In this document: in pieces, positions 51,480-64,000 of the stretch
How the letters are laid out: every line of letters starts with the position of its first letter
Numbering within the stretch: position 1 is the first letter of the stretch
NCBI RefSeq assembly: GCF_032854445.1
Contig: NC_088300.1
Location: 42,837,682 to 42,901,681 of the forward strand
Source of the DNA: Liolophura sinensis
Taxonomy: Eukaryota > Mollusca > Polyplacophora > Chitonida > Chitonidae
Direction: 5' to 3'
Length of the DNA stretch: 64,000 bases
Notes under the pieces: model-generated
The model's input: only the letters and a program-made list of their open reading frames with translations
What the model was told of the DNA's origin: nothing
Databases searched by the model: none
Position numbers and translations under genes: made by a program

Positions 51480-53280
51480 AAATGATACGCAGATGGTCAA
51501 TAGGCGTATACATAAATTTCACTGCAAAAAGTGCCTTAGTGGTAGAAAATGTTGAAGATTTACAGCATATACACATGCGCATACCTATGCAGTCATTAAT
51601 AAATACTGTTAGATGAATAGCTCATCAATTTATGGAAGGTGTTTAAATGACTGAAGTCAGCACATCTACCGTAATTCGTTGACCTTTTGGACAACTGAGC
51701 AGCACTCATCGTCAGAATGCTCGATGGAAAATTGACAAAACAGGGTCAGGGACTCTAGGGGATTCTGATCTGATCAGTTAAATACTGCACCATGGTGGTT
51801 GATGGTTCTCACCCTTATGATAATATAGAAAGTGATTTCCCGAGCCACACTGCCTTTTGTGTACTATCATTTGTTCACTACGGGCAATGACGGACACCAA
51901 ACTGTTTAATAGCCTGTTACACAACTTAATTTATTATATAAACTCATCTGTAAGAGTTTGTGCAGCAAACTGACAACACACGTGCAGGTTACAGCAAACA
52001 TGTTGGTAACACACTAAATTTCTACTCTGACCTTGGGCCCTCTTCTTGTAAGAAAATCTATTTTCAGCATCTTTGTTTGCATCAAAACATACATGCGTCT
52101 TGACACCTTATCAGCGGAGGCTTTAACAATATGGAGGATCTAACAATATCATTCTTTGTGTGGAAATTTATGGGGTGGATGAGGGTTAATCTAAAACTGA
52201 CAGTGTATTCAAAATCAAACAGCCAAGTTAGTACTGATAAATCACAACTTCACCCAGCTCTGGGTTAGCCTTTGAAATTCCAACATTATCTACAGAATCC
52301 GTCAATAACAGCAGAGACCCGACTCAACCACCTGTTGTTTTGTTAATTATTTTGAATTCTACCTGTGGTAAAAAGATTACATGTAAGTGTTGTGGATATC
52401 TTTGTAATACGCCTATACCAGCACATAACTTTAAGATGGATTTACTGAAATGGTGTAACAACAAATTCTAACCTGAAAGTTCAAGGGACAAAATGACAGA
52501 ATACCACATATGTGAGGCTTTGAAAACTTCCCCCTGTATTTCACAGCACGTCTACTGTAATTGGTTTATCAGTCAGGCTGAGGTACATATCGCTAAAATA
52601 CATCTGCATGCTGATTTGTTGTATTTATGGGACTGTGAACAGACAACACCGTTCCCCGTATGATGCAGTGTAGTTGACAGTTGGAGAAGCAATCGTTAGC
52701 TTGCCAGTTTGACAAGAACATGCACTGAGACAGTTTTGGAATAAGCAGATTTGTAAATAACTGTGACTTGATACTTTCTTCGTTTTAATTCACGGATAAA
52801 AATAAAGGTGTTGCCTGGAATTCTTTCAGCCTGTATCCACCAGACTATTTTCATCTCGCCAAGCATGCGCACTGTATTCCATCCCATGGTGAATTGTCAA
52901 GCCATAGGTCGAGGCGAGGAAACAATCACCTACCTTACCAATGTGGCAGTCTTAAGTTCTAACTCTAACATGCCAACCAACCACGTATCATTCGTGCATT
53001 ATCTGATTAAAATGGCCACTGGATGGTGACATCATCCATATATATCCATATGTTTTAACTCTGGTCCACATTTTCTCAATCTGTGGCTTTTCTTTTTTGC
53101 CATTTGTGTAACTTAACAGAATCGTGTACTGTGTTACACAGAAGCAAAACATCAGCATGGCACGATCTCAAGATCAGTAGTAAAAGTCAAGCGGTTGCCT
53201 CCTGTGGTGAGCCAAGCCCAATACCTTTGCTGCTGGCTGCAATGACATCACAAGGTCAAAGGTCACTCTACTGTATGTAT
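51480..53280. other. No gene or repeat recognised
   Basis: AT-rich sequence with short open frames only. None shows coding character. A CACGTG E-box sits at 51979-51984, at a frequency expected by chance. Confidence 0.5.
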
Positions 53281-53282
53281 GT

Positions 53283-53420
53283 ATGTATGTTTGAGGTCTA
53301 GCATCATACCTAACAATGTTTCAGTCGTATGATAATGATGAGTCATCAGGCGTGTGTACATATAATGTGTCTTCTTGTGGTTGGGCGAGTCCAGGCATGA
53401 CACCCCACCCAGTCACATGA
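53283..53420. mobile_element. SINE family C fragment, diverged
   Basis: TTTGAGGTCTAGCATCATAC, CTAACAATGTTTCAGTCGTA and ATAATGTGTCTTCTTGTGGT follow the family C order with many changes. Confidence 0.75.
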
Positions 53421-53905
53421 TACTGCCACTGGGCCAACCAGTCCTGTTTCCTTGCTCTAACCTCTAAATGCTGAGCCCCAATGGACACATGTACCAAGTG
53501 TTTGGTGTGAACAGGTTTGATACAGAGTTTCCCCGACTTCAAACCACTCTATTGTAGTGAAGTAAATTTTCTGATGTTTGCTCACCTATTTCTAATAATT
53601 TTCTCAGGTTTTGTGTTCTAAATGAATGGATTCAATTTGAGATACATCAAACTAACTAACTGCAGTTTGGAAGACTCAGCACTGGACAATGGAGATATGC
53701 TTCAAATACACTGGACTCACCAAAGAATATACAGTGTTAAACAAAACCTTCCACCATAGTGGTTGCAGAAAACCTGATTACCCTGAATGTAAAGCTGCAA
53801 CATTTGTGCAAGGTTTATATTCCTGTAAGTAAGGTAGAGAGCTATAAAGAGAGCTCTGCAAGGAAAGCAAACATGTTAACTACAAACTGAATAACCAAGA
53901 TGACA

Positions 53906-54026
53906 AAATTTATTCATTTATTTATTTAATATTCAAGAATATTTCACTTATACGACGGCGACCAGCATTATGGTGGGTGGAAACCAGGCAGAGCCCGGGG
54001 GAAACCCACGACCATCCGCAGGTTCA
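53906..54026 (-). mobile_element. SINE family A copy, 5'-truncated, with 9-bp TSD
   Basis: Tail TTATTCATTTATTTATTTAA and body to GACCATCCGCAGGTTC. Direct repeats AAGATGACA at 53897-53905 and 54027-54035. It lies next to the Tc1/mariner element. Confidence 0.93.
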
Positions 54027-54125
54027 AAGATGACAGAAAACTATAAAACTAAACACTCATGCAACAGTCAGGATAAACCATGAATGATTATTTTGTAATT
54101 AACATGTTTGCTTTCTTTGTGTATA

Positions 54126-55486
54126 TACTGAATTCCAAAAGAAACGTGAATTTTTTCAATGTCAAATCAAAAGTACATTCCGAGTAATCAAAAGTGTGTA
54201 GATATGTAATGGATGTTCCAGAAAGTGTTTTTCAGTTTTAAAGATGAGTATCTTCTGCAAAAGCAGCGACCGCATCAAAGTCAAAGAGCCATCCGCAACA
54301 TTGAGGCAGGTTGGAACGTCTCACGTGTCACCGGGCATTATGGTATTCATCAGTCCACCATATACAGACTCCTTGAACGCTACCAGCAGACAAACACAAT
54401 TAATGACTGTCACGCCAAAGTTTCACAGTCAATTCCCGATTGTAGGAATTGGTTCGTGGAAGCAGCCACTACAGCTCAATACACACTTGGAACAACGAAC
54501 CGACCAGCACCAATACTGCACGTAGCCAACTCAACGACGCAGGTTTGTGTTGCGGTTGACCTTATGTTAGTTCATGTTTGACTCCACGTCACGGACACAC
54601 TCGACTTAATTGGGCTGCAGGTCATCGGAACTGACGCAATGGGCAATGGCAGAATATTGTCTTTTTGGATGAAAGTCAATTTTGCATTGACGCAGTGGAC
54701 GGCCGAGTGAGGGTATGGCAACATAAAGGTTCAGTGATCCATGTGTATTAGAGAATGACCGTTGGGGAGTGCCTTCAAACATCTGGGGGGCAATCAGCTG
54801 GGGACGTGACGTTCCGCCTGTGATCTTCCAAAACAATGGACAGGGAGGCACCAAGGCGCAGCGCTACGTCGATGAAATGTTGAGGACAGTCATTCCATTT
54901 TTTGCTTGAAGACGCCATCTTCTTCTACAGCAAGATAATGCAAGGGTACATACTGCAAGATTGACACAAACATTTCTACTGAACAAATGCATCCTGACGA
55001 TGGATTGGCCAGCCTTAAGTCCAGATTTAAATCCTATCGAGCACCTCTAGGATGAAATTGAACGCCGCATTCGCCATCAACTCCTCCAGCCAGTTGCCTT
55101 GCAACAACTACAACAAAGCTTCGTTGACGCTTACAATAACATTCCTCGGAGGTTCATCTGAAGCCTTTCAACAGCATGGGTAGAAGATGTGCTGCTGTTG
55201 TCGACCGTAAAGGTGGGGGTGGGGGTCTGGGGTGGATTAGTCACACTCATTATTGATGTCATTTTTATTCCATCAGAAAAAACAATTCCCAAAAGGCGTA
55301 GTTGTTGAGCCAAATTAAATGAGTTCTCCCATTTCCAGTCATTCAGAAGAATCAGCACGAAATGAGCTTTTAATTGCGTTACTGTCTTGTTGTGTAAGAG
55401 AAATATGTTTTAATAATGTCATCCGGCTCTTACTCATTTGTAGTTTGTACTATTTCTCCCATTCGCATTTCTTTTCGAATTCAGTA
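54126..55486 (+). mobile_element. Tc1/mariner transposon, degenerate, with both terminal inverted repeats
   Basis: The left end TACTGAATTCCAAAAGAAAC (54126 onward) and the reverse complement of the right end (55462-55486) match at 22 of 25 positions, and both are bordered by TA, the Tc1/mariner target. Between them lies a transposase relic. Element length is about 1.36 kb, a normal size for the family. A G-rich stretch at 55211-55232 follows the transposase. Confidence 0.93.
54213..55160 (+). pseudogene. Tc1-like DD34E transposase pseudogene
   Basis: The enzyme cuts and pastes the element. The N-terminal helix-turn-helix is visible at 54280-54410 (SQRAIRNIEAGWNVSRVTG, HQSTIYRLLERYQQ). The catalytic core appears in other frames: IVFLDESQFCIDAVDGRVRVW near 54657, a block with WGAISWGRDVPPVIF near 54788, QQDNARVHTARLTQ near 54925, and SPDLNPIEHL near 55018. 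The second Asp and the Glu are 34 residues apart, the DD34E spacing. It is broken: an early TGA near 54578, several frame changes, and TAG in place of the Trp codon after HL at 55047-55049. It cannot make an active enzyme. Confidence 0.93.
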
Positions 55487-56750
55487 TATATAAGCCTGAA
55501 CACTTCTTTCTGCAGTACATTTCTGCAGACGCATACATGTGTTTTATACAATACAATATGGATACCAAAACGTTGACAAACAGACACTGACATAAAAATG
55601 GAAAATCCATCCCTCCAATGGCTCTACAAATCAACACAAAATCTTAATTCCAGCACCAGTTTGACTGGAGGCTCCTTATAAAATGAAGAACCATTTTGGA
55701 AGTATGTCCTGATCTGAGTTGTGAGAATAATAAAGAACCATGTCGAAGTCCACAACAGAGCAGAAACAGCTGAAAGTGGAAGAAACTGTCCAAAATTGAA
55801 AGTCACTCTTAAACTTGCTTTGGTTAAGCCACCATACATATACCAACTTTCACTAAAGAATAGCACATTGCTCTGAAAAAAATTTTTTTTTCTTACTAAC
55901 TTGGATAAAACAGACACTAACTTATGGTGAAGTCATATGTCTATTAACTTTCAAATCAATATAAGTGGAAAACTGTTTCATGACTCACAGATGGTCGTAT
56001 TTAGTGCAAACCTATAGCTCTTCCTCCTCCAGCCTCAAACATGTCAAATACCAGTAGGACATAATAATCAGAAACAGTTCCTCTTGAAACACTAAGGGGC
56101 CCAATGAACCACAGGAAAAATTTGCAATAATGTAATGTGACACTCAACAGCTACTCAATGCACACAGGATAAAAAAAAAAAAAACTTCAATTAAATAGCA
56201 TATGTTCATTTACCTGCAAGATTTCATACCATACAATCTTATAGAAACCTTGGTTAATCAATTTTCAATGAATCCAAAGCCCATTTTGCTTAATTAACTC
56301 AAACAATCACACACGGCGACACACTGTTCTATTATCTGAGGCACACTGGCCAAAATACCGGTGTGTATATAGAATTTGTAAGACTATTACTACAAAACAA
56401 GAACAGTAAGTTGTATCCAGCCATGCCAGTATTACTATCGGCCAGGTACAAAGAATGGCATGATTAAACACAACTGTGTCTGCACAATCACTTAATCAGG
56501 TGTACAGAAGAAACAGAAGTTCTATAATAAGTACCTTAAATAATAAATCAATTCTATTACCTCTTGATTAAAAAAAACCAAAAAACAAAAAAACAACATC
56601 ACTGCAACATTTATCTGCACAAAAAATCAAACCGTGTAATTAGGTAAATTTATGAAACTAGGTACCCTCCTGTATGGCAAGTAAGCTACAAGGCAGAAAA
56701 AAAGATCAAAGAAGGAGCTAGACCTGGTCCCAGCTGGCTAGTAAGGACTG
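55487..56750. other. No gene recognised
   Basis: AT-rich, short open frames only, A-rich runs near 56170 and 56570-56600. Nothing further supported. Confidence 0.5.
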
Positions 56751-56752
56751 AC

Positions 56753-56792
56753 CTGGAAATTCCATGCTGTCCCCTGTCCCGTCACCAAGACT
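56753..56792 (-). other. Candidate alternative first coding exon of BMAL1
   Basis: On the minus strand an AG follows GTTAGCTGTC, then 27 bases lead to ATGGAATTTCCAG and a donor GTCAGT. The short coding part (MEFP plus one base) leaves phase 1, which is exactly what coding exons 2 and 3 need. If used, it would bypass the His/Gln-rich exon at 48800-49007. This rests only on splice-like motifs and phase, so it is weak. Confidence 0.2.
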
Positions 56793-56799
56793 CTGACAG

Positions 56800-59700
56800 C
56801 TAACCTGGAAAGATAGGCAGCCAAGCACTGGTAGTCCATGACACTGACCTTGTTATATAACCCCACTCTAAACCCCGCCTATTGATACCTACGCCTTTGA
56901 CACCGCAGTCCACTGAGCTACTGGGGACACAGCAAGGTGACAAGACACTCTGGTTAGAGCCAGATTCCTCACCAATCTTCACCAGCCACATTATAACACT
57001 GCTCTTGGAGCGTCATCAATTACTGCTAAGTCCAGCAAGTCCTTGCAGGTGGACTGCTGCATCAGAAGGCAATTAGACCACCTATCGGTGCTGCACTGGA
57101 GAAATATCCTGAAGGCAGGTTGAATATGACAGCCTCAAGATAATGTAAATGTGTCTTCATGAAGGGTAGGAGGTGATATAACCTACATGTATGGCAGATT
57201 ACAATACGTTCTGTTTGGATTAATGGAATGAGTCACCACCGCACCTTCAGCATTAAGGTTAACTATTGAAGTACGCCGCCTCTGATACCAAAAGCAGCTG
57301 AAGACCATGAAAAATAGGTAAATTCCTACTGTAAGGCAAAATGACCATAAAATCTACTTGCTTCAAGATGGGTTGTATTGCAGTTTCACCTGTAGTAAAG
57401 AAGATTTCTAAAATTATTGGCTACAATTAAGGGTAAAGATCAAGCAATAAAGTTTAATTCTTCGGAAAAGTTAAATTTATGTCACAGGAATGTAAGGATG
57501 CCATTCAAATAAAAAGATTCACTCATCCAAAAAGCGTGGATCAGATACACAGATGCATGCACTAAATACAACCATCAACTTTTGATTCAATCTTCTGATG
57601 TGTTCAGCAGTTGTCAAATGTACGCTGTCCTATTCACGGCTTGAAAATACGTCTACGTACTGCATACATGTTTTGACTGCTAACTTTAAACTTAAAAGAC
57701 ATATTTTCCAGAACATGTCCTCTTAGAATTCTTGAAATTTCTGTTGGAGACAGTCTAGATACAATATTGAGCATATCAATGCCACATTTTCCTTCTTCAT
57801 GCCAATCCTCTAAAAGCCATTCAAGCAGCCAATAATATTAATATTGATTCAGTAAATCAATACATAAACACAACTATTATACCAGCTTTGGAAATATCAT
57901 TTCCAGAGCCTAAGGTCAATGTGTATGTGAGGGAGGAAATTATCTCTCAGCTAAGGAAGGAATAAGTTGATAATCAAAGGGAGGGAAGTGTAAATGCAAT
58001 TAAGCACCTATCTTCACCTGACAGTGAGGCTTTGTATAAATGGGTCACTACACCGCAATTTAAGTCGCATGACATGGGCTTGGCAAACCATTAGTTTTGT
58101 AAGATTTTCATTCATTATACAAAAACCAACCCACACAACCACAACAGTCAATGCCACTTTTTTCTCAGGTTCAAAGACTCAAGGTTGGTGTGACTTTGTC
58201 AGGCATTATTTGCACAACAAGCTTTTCAAGGTCATTCACGAGAAAAACAGCACTAGAGACAGAAGTCATGTTCATAGCCTTTGAAATCCCATAGAGAAGT
58301 CCTTTTAATAACTCCTTCAACACGTCTACATAGTTATCTTTCACCTAAATAGAAAATTTGGCATCCAATACTGTTTTGGAAAAGCACCATAAATGTATTA
58401 ATGGCATCTTCATTCACTAACAAAATCTGGAACTGTCATGCACAGATAATTTGTTTATAGGCTTACAAGAACAAGGTCAACTTAATCTTGCTGAATTTTT
58501 AACAGAACATTTGTTTACACACCAACTATCAAATATTGGAACAAAGTACATGCATGCAACTGTTAAATAAAGACACATAGGCCTACTCAAGAAAATTTCA
58601 CTTATATGACAGCAGCCAGCATTATGGTGGGAGGAAACTTGGCAGAGCCAGTTAGGTTAATTGATGGTTGTTAACAACTGCTGACTGATACACACAAAGG
58701 TCACAGACATGTGTCAGATTTTTTTCTGATAAAAGCTCATCTTCAGCTTTAGCAATGAAAAGAACCATGAGCACATGAAGGTGTCAGATTTTCTAATAAA
58801 AAACTATCTTATGCAAAACAAAAGGAAAAAAACTGGCACTTTCATACACTTGTGCAGAGTATAATAGAGTGGCAGTTTCTAACTGTGTATCAACAAACAA
58901 CTTTACGACAGTACATACAACAAACTCTCGGAAGAAACACCATCATGAAATCGTTTAAGAGGAGAACTGTGGCAAATCATGACTTGAAACATAAAACATA
59001 AAAATTGCACAATGAGTTCAATTAAAACAGAAAATATATAGTGTAAAAAAGATGTGGATATTACTACATGTATATGAAATAGTCAGAATAGTATTATACA
59101 CCGGCTTGAAAACAACTGCCGCCCCATTATATAAGATCTTTCCAACAATTTATTCAATGAACACTTTTAAATACAGGCAGCAGCTTGATCATTAAATACT
59201 ATTTAAAAAGTGAAATATGCATGTATGTATCCTCACACAACACGTAGATGGCTTGATATTACCAGCAACAAATATAGGGAGGACACGTAGGCAACTATTA
59301 AGGTTTTCCACAAACCTCTGAAATGCCAAGGTCCCTGCAGAATATATCAATTGTAACTGCTGTGAGATTCTTTGCTGAATGTGCACTATAGTTTTCTTAA
59401 CCATCAGTTTATGCTTTCCCCAATGCATACATGACTGCGTTCGAATATTCCAATCCACCCACTATGAGCAACTATGTTACTTAGCACTTAAGGAAGTTTA
59501 TGCATCCATGCTAGAGTTGGGATACTACATTCCTGGGGCTTGAACTTTCTTTGTTTTAATACGAGTAATGTTGTGTTCCAAGTTTGCTATTGATTGGGTT
59601 GATAGGTTTGATACCCAATGTTCTAATCAAACCCAAAATTTTACATGTTAAATAAAATGCATGGAGAATAATGTTTAGACAGACATAATATGCCTAACAA

Positions 59701-59800
59701 ACAACTAGGAATAATAAATACATCATGTGTGTATTTATATTAAACATGTAATGTCCTTCCGCCTGCAGCCAACACACTAATGATCTGCACCGCCCATCAC
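56800..59800. other. No gene recognised
   Basis: Short, unsupported open frames on both strands. A SINE remnant lies at 58584-58650. Confidence 0.5.
58584..58650 (-). mobile_element. SINE family A fragment
   Basis: ACTCAAGAAAATTTCACTTA through GTGGGAGGAAACTTGGCAGA. Confidence 0.85.
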
Positions 59801-59802
59801 AG

Positions 59803-59878
59803 CCACTTCCAGTGAGAAAACGGACAAAGGTGAGAAAACAGACACTTCCAGAGAAAACGGACACTTCCAGTGAGAAAC
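59803..59878. repeat. Short ACTTCCAGTGAGAAAACGGAC tandem repeat
   Basis: Three to four imperfect copies of CACTTCCAGTGAGAAAACGG, with one copy reading AGGTGAGAAAACAGAC. Confidence 0.9.
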
Positions 59879-60087
59879 ACTAAGACAATTAAGGTGCTAA
59901 GTGTACATTCACATCTCTGTCAATTAATGCAACCTCGTTATTCACCATTTCTGCCCATTAAAAAAAAACAAAAAAAAAAAAAAAACCTCAGCCATATTAT
60001 AAGCAACAGTGCAAAAGATAGTGTGTTTACAAGAAAATGGAAGAAAACGTCAAAAGATTTAGAACAGATTGGTCAAGTTCAACGACA

Positions 60088-60720
60088 GTGCTTGGGGTTT
60101 AACATCGTATCTAACAATTTTTTAGTCATATGAGTGAGTGAGTGAGTGCTTGGGGTTTGACATCGTACTTAACAATTTTTCAGTCACAAGAGTGAGTAAG
60201 TGAGCGCTTGGGGCCTAACATCGTACTTAACAATTTTTCAGTCATGTGAGTGAGTGAGTGAGTGAGTGCTTGGGGTTTAACATCGTATTTAACAATTTTT
60301 CAGTCATAAGATTGAGTGAGTGAGTGCTTGGGGTTTAACGTCGTACTTAACAATTTTTCAGTCATATGAGTGAGTGACTGAGTGCATGGGGTTTAACGTT
60401 GTACTTAAAAATTTTTCAGTCATAAGAGTGAGTGAGTGAGTCCTTGTGGTTTAACGTCGTACTTAACAATTTTTCAGTCATATGAGTGAGTGACTGAGTG
60501 CATGGGTTTAACGTTGTACTTAACAATTTTTCAGTCATATGAGTGAATGAGTGAGTGAGTGAGTGCTTGGAGTTTTACATAGTACTTAACAATTTTTCAG
60601 TCATATGAGTGAGTGAGTGCTTGGGGTTTAACGTTGCACTTAACAATTTTTCAGTCATGTGAGTGAGAGAGTGAGTGAGTGCTTGGGGTTTAACATCATA
60701 CTTAGCAATTTTTCATTGTC
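60088..60720. repeat. Tandem array of the SINE family C tail, about 11 copies
   Basis: Units of about 57-60 bp: GTGCTTGGGGTTTAACGTCG, TACTTAACAATTTTTCAGTC and a variable (GAGT)n spacer. The last unit runs on into the rest of the element. Confidence 0.95.
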
Positions 60721-61023
60721 ATATGACCATGAAGGAGACCTTAGAGTGCAACTAATGTGCTTCCATGTTGCAGGATTGATTTCCATCGCTTTTTATCTTG
60801 TGCTGCCTCACTGAAACGACTTACCACAGGCAAGTAAGCCGCCCCACCCGAGCCATTATACTGATATGGGTCATCCAGTCAATCCCCGTAAAACCCTTAA
60901 TGTTGAACGCCAATTAACAAAGTTACTTCCTCTTTTAAGGTCTTAGGTGTGACCCGAACCAGGATTGACTCTGGATCTACCACCTACCGACATGGACACT
61001 CTATCAACTGTGTACCGTGGCCA
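60660..61023 (-). mobile_element. SINE family C copy with tRNA-like head
   Basis: The body contains CTTAGAGTGCAACTAATGTG, CTGAAACGACTTACCACAGG, CCCCACCCGAGCCATTATAC and AGGTCTTAGGTGTGACCCGA. On the minus strand it starts GGCCACGGTACACAGTTGAT and has GGTTCGGGTCAC about 60 bases on, which resemble the A and B boxes of a tRNA promoter. The (GAGT)n end is its tail. Confidence 0.8.
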
Positions 61024-61029
61024 GTGTAG

Positions 61030-64000
61030 TTCAATGACAGGTTTGTTCCATATTAATCACATGTGGTATAAGTTTGATGAAAATATTTCAAAGAGTTGTC
61101 TTACACCGAAGCCGCTCGTCAGATGAATCATGCACGTTTTACATGATGGGATGTCAAAAATGGACCAACAGAGTGAGTTATGCAGCTGCTTGTCACAGAT
61201 GAAAATTAACCAAGGTCACACCCAGTCAGACTGAAGAAGGCTTCCCCAGTGCTTTATAGTGCATGAGGAATAAACAAACATGTCTGCTATAGCATGCAAT
61301 AGATGAAGAAATGCACAGACAGACGGCCATGACAAGCCATGATGACAAGCCATGATCCCGGGGCAAATTTTGGGTAAAAAAGCAACTTTGAACACAATTA
61401 ATGAACTATGAAAAACTGATTTAGGAATCAATATTTGCCCGGCAGACAGGTTAGATAAGAGAGCTAGTACATTAACAAAAGAATCAAATGTGCACATCAT
61501 TTGTCTGTGTCGGCAAAAACAATGGTGACAACCAGTATTTGTTTCAGGACTTCCTCAATATTTCCATAGATCAGTGTTACAGAGGCAAGATTCCTGTTCT
61601 AATGGATCCTAGCCTTTACCAACACCTGAAACCTGGATGACTTTGCTTCAGGGAAATTCAACAAGAACTTAACGCTGTCCCTGAGCTATGTCTAGCTTCA
61701 CCCCTAAACAAGATCATAAGCGGACATATAGGCCTATCGGCAAGATATTATAGAGTGCAACATAAAATACGAACTAAATAAATCAATCAATGGTCAAATT
61801 TAAAAATGTTTAACCATATAACCATTTTGTTCATCTTTATATGAAACCAATGTGACTATGAGCTCTGCATAGATATTCCATTAGTATAGTCTCTGGCAAG
61901 CTTTAATCATTAAATCCCTCAGCTAAGCAACTGGTGGGTCAGCTGTCAAGAAACATCTGCCATGTGAAACTAAAGTGAAATGGTGACATTTCATACATGA
62001 CATTTCTAAAAGACGGTGACAGAGTTGGGTCCAGTTTAAGGATTTTCCTGACCTCCATTAAGTGAGCAATTACAGACACGACTTAACTGAGGTGTGTGCA
62101 ACCAAAACCAAAATACAACACCTAAACCTGACCACTTATGTTCCAGTAAAATAACCTTGCATAAAACTATGCATAAATATACTTTCTTTTGTTTTTCTAA
62201 ATTTTTGTGGAGAGAGGTAAAGACGTTCAATCATCTGACTTCTAAGGTGGGCTGTGTAGACCATACTATCAGAGTGTAGAAACTCTAACGTCACAGGACG
62301 TTTTTCCAACTCTACTCAAGACACTGAATGTAGGAATGACTCTTTTTAACTATGACTAAAAGATTACTGAAATAATGTTCACAAAAATTCTTTCCTTCTG
62401 GTCAGCATCAGGGAAAAAAGGTTATATGACATCAGAGTTCCTAGATACTGTCAGTATGGCTCATAAAGCCCACCACAGTATTCAAATATGTGAATGTCTT
62501 TCAACACTCTTTAAAAAAAATATAAAAAAATACACGAAAGCATTTTTACACATAGTTTTCAGTGGTCTGTATGATGACCTTTACTCCATATTTTAGCTTT
62601 GTTTTATTTTAATGTACACTGCAGAGAGCCACCTAGTATACAGGTACATCTTCTCCTCGTGAGGACAGCAAATGGTCAACACCTGAAAGCTAGATCAACA
62701 GCTGAAATCTGCAGGATTCTGTGTAATTTTCTAAAGGCACTCAATACCCTGCCTGCAGTTTTGAACTGCCCTCAAGTGCACCAGTATAGTCTCTACAGAC
62801 CACTGCAGTAACCCTACACCGCAAGCAGAGGTTAGATGAATGGCTGTGGAATGCTAGAGCCAAACTAAGGAGTGAGCTTGTGGCACACCAATGAGAATCG
62901 TTAGTTACACGTACCTGATAGATGTATATAAAATTGAACTGTGCATACATGTGCACGTAGGCACTATATACTGTCAATAATTTACGCAAAAATACTTCCA
63001 GCGAAAAAACTTCCAACACTGAATCATATATACTACAGGTAACATGGGATTTGGGATACGAAGGCTCGGCAGGCCAGCTAAATTTTAACAGCAGGTAGGA
63101 AAATCAGTTCATTCATCTTCAGTTCGATGAATCTTCAGTATGTCTGTAAAATGAAACAAAAGTAGATACCAACACGTTCTGGCTCCACTGAGTGTCACTT
63201 TGATACACGCTGTCCCATTTGCTGTGTCTCTCCTAAAGACCAAAAAGTGAGCTTACAACAAACTGTGAACTGTGTATAACAACTGCAATGGTCGTTTGAC
63301 AGCAATGTTAGCGGTTTCTGATTCACTACAGATGACGATTAACACTGAAAACAATCCAAAACTAATCATGTTACTTGAGTGCTTAATCAAGAGGGAATGA
63401 CTTGCTCTGATAATGGTGAATTAATATGATTTGCGCTGAACTACTCAAAAGGTAACAGTTCACTTTGTCAGTTGATTAAAAGTCTGAGATTTCTCTGACA
63501 TTAAGTTTAACAAAATTTTGCTCAGCCATGCATAGTACCAAGCCAATGTCAGAGTGCACTCCATTTAAAAACTTGATGCAGTTGCCGGGGTTTTGTGTCA
63601 AGGTGTTAGAGACAAAAATTATCTATTATCTATCAAATGTCTCCACGGCATTAAGTTTGAAGACACTTATGTTCCTTATCTAGGCCACGTGAGTACAAGA
63701 TTCAAGGCGAATGGCTGTACTGTCAACCTCAACATATTTGAAAAAAAGACAGGCATCTGCATCAGGTTTTTAAATGTTTGTTTTTAAACACCCGGACATT
63801 GCTTTGGGGCCATCCTTGGTCCAATAAAATTTGGAAAAGTGTAACTTGGAGCTATCCAAGACTAGTTGCTTAAAAGTACTCATCAAAGATGCGAAAGCTA
63901 CTGCTCACTGTAGGGGGTGAAAGTACTCTTCTTCAGTGGTGATAATCCATCCCAACTGTTTTAATCTATAATCCAAATTATGAGGATTAGTGACACTGCC
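61030..64000. other. No gene or repeat recognised
   Basis: AT-rich sequence with short open frames on both strands, none with a recognisable domain or convincing splice structure. It could be intergenic or a further 5' intron of BMAL1. Confidence 0.45.

Noticed and set aside
4431-63691. CACGTG E-boxes at 4431, 8643, 16295, 23660, 40274, 51979, 54322 and 63686.
   Set aside because: Eight in 64 kb is about what base composition predicts, two lie inside mobile elements, and none clusters near a supported promoter.

Overview
This is eukaryotic, AT-rich, intron-dense DNA from a mollusc, most likely a bivalve. The organism call is an inference from three things: the tRNA-derived SINE families with their AAAT-type tails, the very frequent ACATGTA-type words, and the protein itself. 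There are no prokaryotic features. The window is dominated by one gene on the minus strand, the core circadian bHLH-PAS transcription factor BMAL1 (ARNTL/cycle).

The coding part runs from a start codon at 49007 down to a stop codon at 7247. I could place 18 coding exons by their splice sites, phase continuity and match to the BMAL1 family. In order they encode a His/Gln/Tyr-rich N-terminus (48800-49007), a 30-nt microexon (42311-42340), a Pro-rich basic exon (35448-35565), an acidic exon (30277-30355), bHLH (28186-28343 into 27394-27473), PAS-A (24727-24819, 22495-22612, 21699-21872), the PAS linker and PAS-B (16801-17050, 15616-15722, 14809-14959), a variable C-terminal region, and the conserved C-terminal transactivation/CRY-binding region (7247-7431). 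The coding sum is 2218 nt, one more than a multiple of three. The discrepancy maps to exon 4, near 30312, where the reading frame supported upstream and the frame supported downstream disagree by one base. The corrected protein would be about 738 residues.

The left flank (1-7246) holds a 40-bp tandem array, a probable 3' UTR with a candidate poly(A) signal near 6293, and simple repeats. The introns carry most of the length. They contain a 60-bp satellite with a 300-bp higher-order repeat (8764-9410), a 29-bp minisatellite that nearly fills the intron next to the bHLH exon (28486-30270), a 16-bp minisatellite (33115-33775), many copies of one SINE family (eight of them with target-site duplications that can be read directly), a TTAA-flanked MITE (37559-38194), and inverted repeats around exons 10 and 11. 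The right flank (49008-64000) contains a 35-bp array, a degenerate Tc1/mariner element with readable terminal inverted repeats (54126-55486), a possible alternative 5' exon (56753-56792), and a second SINE family whose tail has expanded into a tandem array (60088-61023). No second protein-coding gene could be supported, apart from the decayed transposase.

Biologically the gene encodes the positive limb of the animal circadian clock. BMAL1 pairs with CLOCK through bHLH and PAS domains and binds E-boxes. The conserved C-terminus, which Drosophila CYCLE lacks, means this animal has the ancestral, vertebrate-type BMAL1, in which BMAL1 itself carries the activation domain.
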